Positions 6,987 through 13,063 of a DNA stretch of 13,283 bases are shown here, one piece after another. The translations under genes were made by a program, and so were the position numbers. The first letter of the stretch is position 1, and each line of letters opens with the position of its first letter. The notes under the pieces were generated by a model. The model did not search any database, was not told the DNA's origin, and saw only the letters and a list, made by a program, of their open reading frames with translations. Origin of the DNA: an uncultured Propionibacteriaceae bacterium (GTDB lineage Bacteria > Actinomycetota > Actinomycetes > Propionibacteriales > Propionibacteriaceae); assembly GCA_936924635.1 (NCBI GenBank), contig CAKZHP010000102.1, positions 1-13,283 of the forward strand, written 5' to 3'.

Positions 6987-8455
6987 ACGCTCTCCTTCTC
7001 GGGCTCGGTCTGCAGGCTGGCCCGGTGCCGTCGCTCGTGGTGCACGATCTGCCAGGCGAATCCTCCCAGCGCGGCGATGCCGAGGGCGAGTGCGCCGTTC
7101 CGCCAGGCGAGATTGATGGCGGAGTAGCACAGCAGCACGATCGTCGTCCACAGCGCCGCACGCTGCAGCCTCGCCGACGGTCGCGTCAGCGGCAGCAGCA
7201 GCGCACCCCACAGGACGTACCAGGAGTGCAGCGCCGGGCCGCAGAACGCCACCACCAGGTAGGACCAGGCGAGGAACTGCAAGGGCGAGCGCCGAGCGAC
7301 CGTGACGGCCATGCCGAGCACGCCGACCACAGAGATCACCAGGCCCGCGGTGCGCGAGTAGCGGATCGCGGCGTGCTGCGTGCTGTCGAGCTGCAGGGCG
7401 TTCAGCGCGAGCTGGATGCCCTGGCCGACGATGGTGAACGGCGACACCGTGACCACGAGCCCGGGCACGTTGACTGCGTTCAGCCAGCCGAGGCCGAGAC
7501 CGGTGGCGTACGAGATCGCGACGAACGTGCCGATCGCCAGGGCGCAGCTGAGCAGGATGCGACCGACGGTGCCGGCGAGCTCGCGCCGGCCCCAGCCGGT
7601 GAACGGGTGAGCGATCAGCGGCAGTGCGTACGCGGCGAGGAACGCGGGTTGCTTGATGGCTGCGGCGATGCCGACCACCACCGCTCCGAGCAGCCAGAGC
7701 CGTCCCTTGAAGGCGAGCCAGATCGCCAGCACCACCAGGCCCATCATCTGCGCGTCGTTGTGGGCACCGCCGACGAAGTCGATCACCAGCAGCGGGTTCA
7801 GGGTCGCGAACCAGGCGGTGATCTGCGGGTCGCTGCCCATGCGGTGCGCGATGCGCGGCAGCAGCACCCCGATCAGCGCGACGCCCACCAGCGCCGGCAC
7901 CCGCATCAGCACGCTGGACAGGTAGGGGTGCATGCCCGAGGCGACGACGATGCCCTGCTGCATCACGAGCGACAACGGCCCGTACGGAGCGGGGGTGAAC
8001 CGCCACACCCAGGCCACCTGGTCGGCGAACGCGCCTGGGAGCACACCGGGCCCGGCCTCGTACGGGTTGACGCCGTTGACCAGCATCCAGCCCTGGGCGG
8101 CGTACGAGTAGGCGTCGTGGCTGAAGATCGGCGGCGCGGGCAGCAGCGGCAGGCTCCAGATCAGCAGGACGGCCCAGTGCTTGACGTCGGCGTACACGGA
8201 CGGCCGCAGTCGGAACCACCCCTCGACGAGCAGCCCGATGCCGGCGATGACCGCCACCGTGCCGAGGATCTTCACGGGGGTGTTGCTGAGGTGCAGCGCC
8301 CGCAGCGGCCCCCACCAGGGAGAGTTCTGCGGCAGGTACGCGGGCGTCAGGGACCCCAGCACGATGAGAACGGTCCCGAGGAGGCCGGTGCGTACGGGCC
8401 GCAGCCGCCACGCGGCGGCGATCTCGCCGCGCGCCTGCCCCACCCGCTGGTTCAC
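6983..8455 (-). CDS. MptB-like polyprenol-phosphomannose-dependent alpha-1,6-mannosyltransferase (GT-C, integral membrane)
   Basis: The 490-residue membrane protein has about 10-13 hydrophobic segments, beginning at 23-38, 62-78 and 93-109. The first outer loop holds PIFSHDAYSYAAQG (109-121), whose D114 is the expected GT-C catalytic Asp. NPYEAGP (130-136) and TPAPYGPLS (154-162) follow. GGAHNDAQMMG (229-239), IKQPAF (267-272) and GPALHSWYVLWG (406-417) are also typical of the MptA/MptB family. Those enzymes extend alpha-1,6-mannan cores of lipomannan/lipoarabinomannan-like glycolipids with C50-phosphomannose as donor. The start is GTG 8455, preceded by GGAGGAAGGGG. It is the first gene of an operon with a CoA hydrolase and an SGNH hydrolase, not with other cell-wall genes. 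Acceptor specificity cannot be read from sequence. Confidence 0.85.
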   Translation of the reverse strand: MNQRVGQARGEIAAAWRLRPVRTGLLGTVLIVLGSLTPAYLPQNSPWWGPLRALHLSNTPVKILGTVAVIAGIGLLVEGWFRLRPSVYADVKHWAVLLIWSLPLLPAPPIFSHDAYSYAAQGWMLVNGVNPYEAGPGVLPGAFADQVAWVWRFTPAPYGPLSLVMQQGIVVASGMHPYLSSVLMRVPALVGVALIGVLLPRIAHRMGSDPQITAWFATLNPLLVIDFVGGAHNDAQMMGLVVLAIWLAFKGRLWLLGAVVVGIAAAIKQPAFLAAYALPLIAHPFTGWGRRELAGTVGRILLSCALAIGTFVAISYATGLGLGWLNAVNVPGLVVTVSPFTIVGQGIQLALNALQLDSTQHAAIRYSRTAGLVISVVGVLGMAVTVARRSPLQFLAWSYLVVAFCGPALHSWYVLWGALLLPLTRPSARLQRAALWTTIVLLCYSAINLAWRNGALALGIAALGGFAWQIVHHERRHRASLQTEPEKESV

Positions 8456-8479
8456 CGGATCCCCTTCCTCCGAGGCGTC

Positions 8480-8485
8480 AGCCTA
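8480..8485 (-). promoter_or_regulatory. Candidate -10 box for the mannosyltransferase operon
   Basis: On the minus strand TAGGCT fits TAnnnT and lies 24 bases before the GTG start, leaving room for the GGAGGAAGGGG ribosome site. The hexamer at 17-base spacing, CTCCCT, is not a -35, so this is tentative. Confidence 0.25.
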
Positions 8486-8509
8486 GTTGTGCGCCCGCCC
8501 GGAGGGAGG

Positions 8510-8715
8510 TATGGGGTTGCGAGCGGGACGTCTCTCGCGGGTTGAGCAAACATCGGACGAGCATGCGAGGACGATGTGCGTCGAAACCGGACTTGTCCGA
8601 GCTCGCGAGGACAAGGCCCTGCTCGACCGCAACAACGCAAGGCTCACCTTCGCAACCTCAGGACGCCGGATCTCGACGCGGAGACCCTTCGCATGCTCAG
8701 GGCCTCCTTGCTCGA
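8510..8715. repeat. Intergenic region packed with short inverted and direct repeats, probable dispersed repeat element
   Basis: No gene was found between the NuoI-like stop (8716) and the mannosyltransferase start (8455). GAGCATGCGA at 8559-8568 returns as its exact reverse complement at 8689-8698. GCGAGGAC occurs at 8565-8572 and again at 8605-8612. CTTGTCC (8592-8598) pairs with GGACAAG (8609-8615) in a 7-bp stem; CGGAC-TT-GTCCG lies at 8588-8599. The 18-mer CCCTTCGCATGCTCAGGG (8685-8702) resembles the CCCTTCGACAAGCTCAGG-type palindromes I recall from many actinobacterial intergenic regions. The stretch looks less GC-rich than its surroundings. Copy number in the genome is unknown, so 'dispersed' is inference. 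Confidence 0.45.
8592..8615. terminator. Stem-loop in the gap downstream of the nuo-like trio
   Basis: A 7-bp perfect stem CTTGTCC/GGACAAG encloses GAGCTCGCGA. It lies about 100 bases past the stop of the NuoI-like gene and could end that transcript. It has no T-run and is part of the repeat-rich stretch, so it may simply belong to a repeat element. Confidence 0.3.
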
Positions 8716-9021
8716 TCAGCGGGACGGGTCGACGACCAGCGACTCCTTCGTACGCGGCGCGATCAGGGTGTCCGGCGACCACCCGAGCGCGTCGAAGGGG
8801 CACTCCTCGATGCAGATGCCGCAGTAGAGGCAGGTGGCGTAGTCGATGGTGAAGGTGTCGAGCACCTGGTGCGTGCGTGCCCGCGCGCCCGGCGGCAGGC
8901 CCGGCACCGGCTCGGGGTGGCTGGAGAGCTCGATGCACCATGCCGGGCACTCGACGACGCAGATCATGCAGCTGGTGCAGCGCCCGGGCAGCAGCTCGAT
9001 CGCGTGATGACGAGGGGTCAT
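8716..9021 (-). CDS. NuoI-like 2x[4Fe-4S] ferredoxin subunit
   Basis: This small electron carrier has 101 residues. CTSCMICVVECP holds C15, C18, C21 and C25; CLYCGICIEECP holds C64, C67, C70 and C74. Each motif supplies three ligands to one cubane and the last Cys to the other, as in NuoI/8-iron ferredoxins. The insert between the motifs (30-63) is longer than in plain bacterial ferredoxins and resembles NuoI, though the usual NuoI of 160-200 residues is much longer. An additional Cys sits at C29. The ATG overlaps the NuoC-like stop (ATGA), and GGAGG lies 9 bases upstream. It is the last gene of a NuoB-, NuoC-, NuoI-like trio and probably passes electrons to the NuoB-like cluster. The electron donor may be KorAB or its ferredoxin, by context only. 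Confidence 0.85.
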   Translation of the reverse strand: MTPRHHAIELLPGRCTSCMICVVECPAWCIELSSHPEPVPGLPPGARARTHQVLDTFTIDYATCLYCGICIEECPFDALGWSPDTLIAPRTKESLVVDPSR

Positions 9022-9551
9022 CGCCGCCGCCTCCGCCCGCCGACCAGCTCGCTGGGGTCGGGGGGCTCGGCGTCAGCCGGGCGAGCGCCCCAGACCGCCG
9101 GGTCCGGCACACCGGCAGGTGCCTGACGTCGGCGGCCCTCCTCGGCGCCGCCCCGGTCGCCCGGCCACGGCACGACGCGTGAGCCCAGCACTGCGGTCTT
9201 CAGCAGCGGCGGCTGGCCCAGCGACCCCGGCCCCTCGGCGGGCACCAGCAGCGGTCGCGGGTCGCCGCCGATGAACGACACCCCGAACAGGTCGGCCGCC
9301 TCCCGCTCGTGCCAGGCCGCGCCGGGCAGCACCTCCCGCAAGGAGGCCAGCACCGCATCCGTACGCGGCACCCGCGTCTCGACCCGGACACCGTCGGCGC
9401 CGTCGCCGGCGAACCGCACCACCACCCGCAGCTCGTCGGAGCGCCCGAGCTCGTCGACGACGCCGATCCAGTCGAACGCCCGCCCCGCCCGCGCCGCGAC
9501 CACGCTCTCCACCCACGACCCGGCCTCGACCGCCAACACCTCGTCAGCCAC
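9018..9551 (-). CDS. NuoC-like (30 kDa subunit) protein
   Basis: The 177-residue product carries the 30-kDa subunit signature WHEREAADLFGVSFIG (80-95). PPLLKTAVLGSRVVPWPG (114-131) and AGVPDPAVWG follow; to my recollection these resemble the tail of NuoC proteins in second, incomplete nuo clusters of Streptomyces-type actinobacteria. NuoC has no cofactor and braces NuoB, NuoD and NuoI in the peripheral arm. The start is GTG 9551, eight bases inside the end of the upstream NuoB-like gene, with GGAGGAGG as a strong ribosome site. The protein ends in GGRRRRR: these codons contain the GGAGG used by the next gene, so the Arg tail may be a by-product of that site. No NuoD partner is in the window. 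Confidence 0.85.
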   Translation of the reverse strand: MADEVLAVEAGSWVESVVAARAGRAFDWIGVVDELGRSDELRVVVRFAGDGADGVRVETRVPRTDAVLASLREVLPGAAWHEREAADLFGVSFIGGDPRPLLVPAEGPGSLGQPPLLKTAVLGSRVVPWPGDRGGAEEGRRRQAPAGVPDPAVWGARPADAEPPDPSELVGGRRRRR

Positions 9552-9954
9552 CGCACACCTCCTCCACCAGCGACGCCAGCGCGGCCGGTGACGGCGGGCA
9601 GCCCGGCACGTACCGGTCGACCTCCAGCACCTGGTCCAGTCCCTTCAGCACCGAGTACGAGTCCCAGTACGGCCCCCCACCCGCCGTACAGGCGCCGAAC
9701 GCCACCACCGTGGCCGGCCCGAGGGCGCTCACCTGCTGCACCAGCTCCGCGACCTCGTACGCCACCTGGTTGGTCACGGTGCCCGAGACCGTCACGATGC
9801 GGTGCGTCGCGGGCGCGTCCCAGGCCACCTCGCGTGCCGTCGCCGGCACGGCGGCCTCGACCTCCAGCCCGCAGCACGCCAGCGGCACGTCGACGAGCAC
9901 CACGGAGGAGTCGGAGTACCAGTCCCAGGCGCGCACCGGCACACCGTACGTCAC
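9544..9954 (-). CDS. NuoB-like (20 kDa, [4Fe-4S] N2-type) subunit
   Basis: The 136-residue product has all four N2-cluster cysteines of NuoB: LACCGLE (C27, C28), AFGACTAGGG (C89) and YVPGCPPSP (C119). VSGTVTNQVA (57-65) and YSVLKGLDQVLEVDRYVPG match the 20-kDa subunit of complex I and related hydrogenases. I chose the GTG at 9954 because GAGGGG lies about 10 bases upstream and because homologues begin shortly before the CC pair; an ATG in frame at 9987 would add 11 Arg-rich residues. NuoB normally sits against NuoD at the quinone or [NiFe] site, but NuoD is not here. It heads the trio and is divergent from korA, sharing a 173-base promoter region. The physiological acceptor is unknown. Confidence 0.88.
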   Translation of the reverse strand: MTYGVPVRAWDWYSDSSVVLVDVPLACCGLEVEAAVPATAREVAWDAPATHRIVTVSGTVTNQVAYEVAELVQQVSALGPATVVAFGACTAGGGPYWDSYSVLKGLDQVLEVDRYVPGCPPSPAALASLVEEVCGG

Positions 9955-10061
9955 ACGTTCGCCCCTCTGGCCAGCCCGACGGCACAATCGGCGGCGTGAA
10001 CCCCGCCCGCCCGGTCGCCGGAGTCGCTGACCCGCAGGGTGGGGCCGCGGCGCGCGGCGAC

Positions 10062-10067
10062 TAGGAT
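10062..10067 (+). promoter_or_regulatory. Candidate -10 box of the korAB promoter
   Basis: TAGGAT is a strong actinobacterial -10 match and would place the transcription start near 10074, about 55 bases before the korA ATG. The hexamer at 17-base spacing, GTGGGG, is a poor -35, so an activator or extended contacts may be needed. The gap to the divergent nuoB-like gene is only 173 bases; no clear minus-strand promoter was recognised in it. Confidence 0.45.
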
Positions 10068-10072
10068 GTCAG

Positions 10073-10091
10073 GGCTGCCGTCGTGGCAGCC
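10073..10091 (+). promoter_or_regulatory. Perfect inverted repeat at the korA transcript start (operator or 5' hairpin)
   Basis: GGCTGCC and GGCAGCC form a 7-bp perfect inverted repeat around GTCGT. It begins right at the predicted transcription start, so it would either be an operator bound at the promoter or fold as a hairpin at the very 5' end of the korAB mRNA. Which it is cannot be told from sequence. Confidence 0.4.
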
Positions 10092-10127
10092 GGCGGGCCC
10101 GTACCCGCGCGCGATGAATGGGGTTCC

Positions 10128-11987
10128 ATGACTTCCCTGCAGACGCTCGACCACGTCGTGATCCGGTTCGCCGGCGACTCGGGTGACGGCATGCAGCTCA
10201 CCGGCGACAGGTTCACGGCCGACACCGCCCACTTCGGCAACGACATCGCCACGCTGCCGAACTTCCCGGCCGAGATCCGCGCACCAGCGGGCACGCTGCC
10301 GGGAGTCTCCAGCTTCCAGCTGCACTTCGCGAACTTCGACATCTCCACCCCCGGCGACGCCCCCGACGTGCTGGTCGCCATGAACCCGGCCGCGCTGAAG
10401 GCCAACATCGGCGACGTGCCGAAGGGCGGCGCGCTGATCGTCGACACCGCCGACTTCACCGAGCGCAACCTCGCCAAGGTCGGCTACCAGTCGAACCCGC
10501 TCGACGACGGCTCGCTCGCCGACTACCAGCTCTTCCCGCTCGACCTCACCGGCCTCGCCGTCGGTGCCGTGAAGGAGTTCGGCCTCGGCCGCAAGGACGC
10601 GGCGCGCACCAAGAACATGTTCGCGCTGGGCTTGCTGACCTGGTTGTACGACCGCCCGGTCGAGGGCACCGAGGAGTTCCTGGGCCGCAAGTTCGCGAAC
10701 CGCCCCGAGATCCGCGACTCCAACCTGGCCGCGTTCCGCGCCGGGTACGCGTTCGGCGAGACCACCGAGACCTTCGCGGTGCGCTTCGAGGTGGCACCCG
10801 CCCCGATGCCCGCCGGCGACTACCGCCAGGTGAACGGCAACACCGCGATGGCGTACGGGCTCGTGGTGGGCGCCCACAAGGCGGCCATGCAGCTGTTCCT
10901 CGGCAGCTACCCGATCACGCCAGCCTCCGACATCCTCCACGAGCTCAGCAAGCACAAGCGGCTCGGCGTGATGACGTTCCAGGCCGAGGACGAGATCGCC
11001 GGCGTCGCGGCCGCCATCGGTGCCTCGTTCGGCGGCAACCTCGGCGTGACCACCACCTCCGGGCCCGGCCTGGCGCTGAAGATGGAGGCCATCGGGCTCG
11101 CGGTGATGACAGAGCTGCCGCTGGTGGTGGTCGACGTGCAGCGCGCCGGCCCCTCGACCGGCATGCCCACCAAGACCGAGCAGGCCGACCTGCTGCAGGC
11201 GGTCCACGGCCGCAACGGTGAGTCGCCCGTGGTGGTCCTGGCGCCGCAGTCGCCGGCCGACTGCTTCCCGACAGCCATCGAGGCCGTACGTCTCGCGGTC
11301 ACCTACCGCACGCCCGTGATCGTGCTGTCCGACGGCTACGTGGCGAACGGCTCCGAGCCGTGGCAGGTGCCCGACGTGGCGGCGATCCCCGCGATCGACC
11401 CGATGCTCGCCACCGAGCCCAACGCGCGCAACGCCGACGGCGAGCCCCGCCACCACCCGTACCGGCGCGACAACGACGCCCATATCCGCCCCTGGGCGGT
11501 GCCCGGCACCCCCGGCCTGGAGCACCGCATCGGCGGCCTGGAGAAGGGCGACTCCGGCGGCATCTCGTACGACCCGGCGAACCACGAGCGCATGGTGCGG
11601 ATCCGGGCCGAGAAGGTGGCCGGCGTCGCCCGTGACCTCGGCGACCTGGAGGTGGACGACCCGAGCGGCGAGGCGAGGATCCTGGTGCTCGGGTGGGGCT
11701 CCACGTACGGGCCGGTGCGCGCCGCCGTCGCCCGCCTGCGCGCCAAGGGCCACCACGTGGCTCGCGCTCACCTGCGCCACCTGAACCCGTTCCCGGCCAA
11801 CACCGGCGAGGTGCTGCGCGCCTACGACCGCGTGATCGTGCCGGAGATGAACCTCGGCCAGCTGGCCCTGCTGCTGCGGGCGCAGTACCTGGTCGATGTG
11901 GAGAGCTACTCCCGCGTACGCGGCCTGCCGATCTCGGTGAGCGAGCTTGCGGGCGACCTGGAGACGATGATCGAGGAGAACCGATGA
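10128..11987 (+). CDS. korA: 2-oxoacid (2-oxoglutarate):ferredoxin oxidoreductase, alpha subunit KorA
   Basis: The 619-residue product has the gamma and alpha domains fused, as in actinobacterial KorA. The gamma domain opens with VIRFAGDSGDGMQLTG (11-26) and runs to about 200. The pyrimidine-binding alpha domain contains FLGSYPITPASDILHEL (257-273), FQAEDEIAGVAAAIGAS (284-300) and AGPSTGMPTKTEQADL (340-355). The C-terminal transketolase-like domain, with ILVLGWGSTYGPV, begins at about 525. With KorB it converts 2-oxoglutarate and CoA to succinyl-CoA and CO2, reducing ferredoxin, in the cytosol. The ATG at 10128 gives the normal N-terminus; an earlier in-frame GTG (10083) lies inside the 5' inverted repeat. 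Its stop overlaps korB (ATGA). Whether the substrate is 2-oxoglutarate or another 2-oxoacid is inferred from similarity to the Mycobacterium type. Confidence 0.95.
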   Translation: MTSLQTLDHVVIRFAGDSGDGMQLTGDRFTADTAHFGNDIATLPNFPAEIRAPAGTLPGVSSFQLHFANFDISTPGDAPDVLVAMNPAALKANIGDVPKGGALIVDTADFTERNLAKVGYQSNPLDDGSLADYQLFPLDLTGLAVGAVKEFGLGRKDAARTKNMFALGLLTWLYDRPVEGTEEFLGRKFANRPEIRDSNLAAFRAGYAFGETTETFAVRFEVAPAPMPAGDYRQVNGNTAMAYGLVVGAHKAAMQLFLGSYPITPASDILHELSKHKRLGVMTFQAEDEIAGVAAAIGASFGGNLGVTTTSGPGLALKMEAIGLAVMTELPLVVVDVQRAGPSTGMPTKTEQADLLQAVHGRNGESPVVVLAPQSPADCFPTAIEAVRLAVTYRTPVIVLSDGYVANGSEPWQVPDVAAIPAIDPMLATEPNARNADGEPRHHPYRRDNDAHIRPWAVPGTPGLEHRIGGLEKGDSGGISYDPANHERMVRIRAEKVAGVARDLGDLEVDDPSGEARILVLGWGSTYGPVRAAVARLRAKGHHVARAHLRHLNPFPANTGEVLRAYDRVIVPEMNLGQLALLLRAQYLVDVESYSRVRGLPISVSELAGDLETMIEENR

Positions 11988-13063
11988 CGAGCACGGACGC
12001 CCCCGCCACGAGCCCCCTGAAGGGCCTGGTCGGGGTGCCGCTGGCCGTGGAACCGCTGACGCGCAAGGACTTCACGAGCGAGGCCGAGGTGCGCTGGTGC
12101 CCCGGCTGCGGTGACTACGCGGTGCTGGCGACGTTCCAGGGGCTGATGCCGCAGCTCGGCATCCGGCGCGAGAACACCGTCGTGGTCTCGGGCATCGGCT
12201 GCTCGTCGCGGTTCCCGTACTACGTCGACTCGTACGGGATGCACTCCATCCACGGCCGCGCCCCCGCGATCGCGACCGGGCTGGCCATGACGCGCCCGGA
12301 CCTGTCGGTCTGGGTCGTCACCGGCGACGGCGACGCGCTCTCGATCGGCGGCAACCACCTCATCCACGCGTTGCGCCGCAACCTCAACATCACGATCCTG
12401 CTCTTCAACAACCGGATCTACGGGCTCACCAAGGGCCAGTTCTCCCCCACCTCCGAGCAAGGCAAGGTCACCAAGTCGACGCCGATGGGCTCGCTGGAGG
12501 TGCCGTTCAACCCGGTGTCGCTGGCCCTGGGCGCGGAGGCCTCCTTCGTGGGGCGCGCGATGGACACCGACCGGGCCGGCCTCACCGAGGTGCTGACCGC
12601 GGCGGCGAACAACCGGGGTGCGTCGCTGGTCGAGATCTACCAGAACTGCCCGATCTTCAACGACGGCGCCTTCGACGCCATCAAGGGCAAGGAGTCCGAC
12701 CAGGCGATCATCCGGCTCGTCCAGGGTCAGCCGATCACGTTCGCGGGCGGCACGCTGGGGGTCGTACGCGATCCCGCGACCGGTGAGGTGCGCGTCGCCG
12801 AGGTCGCCGAGGTGGGTCTGGAGAAGGTTCTCGTCCACGACGCCCACCGGCCCGACCCGACGCTAGCCTTCGCCCTGTCGCGGCTGACCGACGGAGGCGC
12901 CCTGCACCGGGCGCCCATGGGGATCTTCCGCGACGTGGAACGACCCGCGTACGACGACCTCGCCCGCGAGCAGCTCGTCACTGCCGGCCCGCCGGACGAC
13001 ATGGCGGCCGCTCTGCAGCAGCTCGTGCGCGGCAACGAGACATGGACGGTGCAGGAGGGCTGA
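11984..13063 (+). CDS. korB: 2-oxoacid (2-oxoglutarate):ferredoxin oxidoreductase, beta subunit KorB
   Basis: The 359-residue product is the thiamine-diphosphate subunit. WCPGCGDY (C39, C42), GIGCSSRFP (C73) and YQNCPIFNDGAF (C222) supply the four Cys ligands of its single [4Fe-4S] cluster. GDGDALSIGGNHLIHALRRN (114-133) is the ThDP/Mg2+ motif, followed by FNNRIYGLTKGQFSPTS. It accepts electrons from the ThDP intermediate and hands them to an external ferredoxin. There is no fused ferredoxin (delta) domain, so a separate carrier is needed; the NuoI-like protein encoded divergently is a candidate. The ATG overlaps the korA stop by four bases. The C-terminus (FRDVERPAYDDLAREQL) is of the usual kind. 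Its stop shares one base with the start of the next gene. Confidence 0.95.
   Translation: MTSTDAPATSPLKGLVGVPLAVEPLTRKDFTSEAEVRWCPGCGDYAVLATFQGLMPQLGIRRENTVVVSGIGCSSRFPYYVDSYGMHSIHGRAPAIATGLAMTRPDLSVWVVTGDGDALSIGGNHLIHALRRNLNITILLFNNRIYGLTKGQFSPTSEQGKVTKSTPMGSLEVPFNPVSLALGAEASFVGRAMDTDRAGLTEVLTAAANNRGASLVEIYQNCPIFNDGAFDAIKGKESDQAIIRLVQGQPITFAGGTLGVVRDPATGEVRVAEVAEVGLEKVLVHDAHRPDPTLAFALSRLTDGGALHRAPMGIFRDVERPAYDDLAREQLVTAGPPDDMAAALQQLVRGNETWTVQEG

Noticed and set aside
6048..8411. A 787-codon open frame on the minus strand that would fuse the CoA hydrolase to a long N-terminal extension
   Set aside because: The upstream 475 codons are Arg/Ala/His-rich antisense-frame text overlapping the well-supported mannosyltransferase; a GTG start with a good ribosome site and a GTGA overlap lies at 6986.
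9999..10064. Short plus-strand reading frame (GTG start, 22 codons) just before korA as a leader peptide
   Set aside because: Its start is upstream of the predicted transcription start (about 10074), so it would not be on the korAB mRNA, and no ribosome site or codon run supports attenuation.
9951..11780. A 609-codon open frame on the minus strand opposite korA
   Set aside because: It is rich in Gly, Arg, His and Val with no family motif, and it is the mirror frame of a confidently identified KorA; long antisense frames are common at this GC content.
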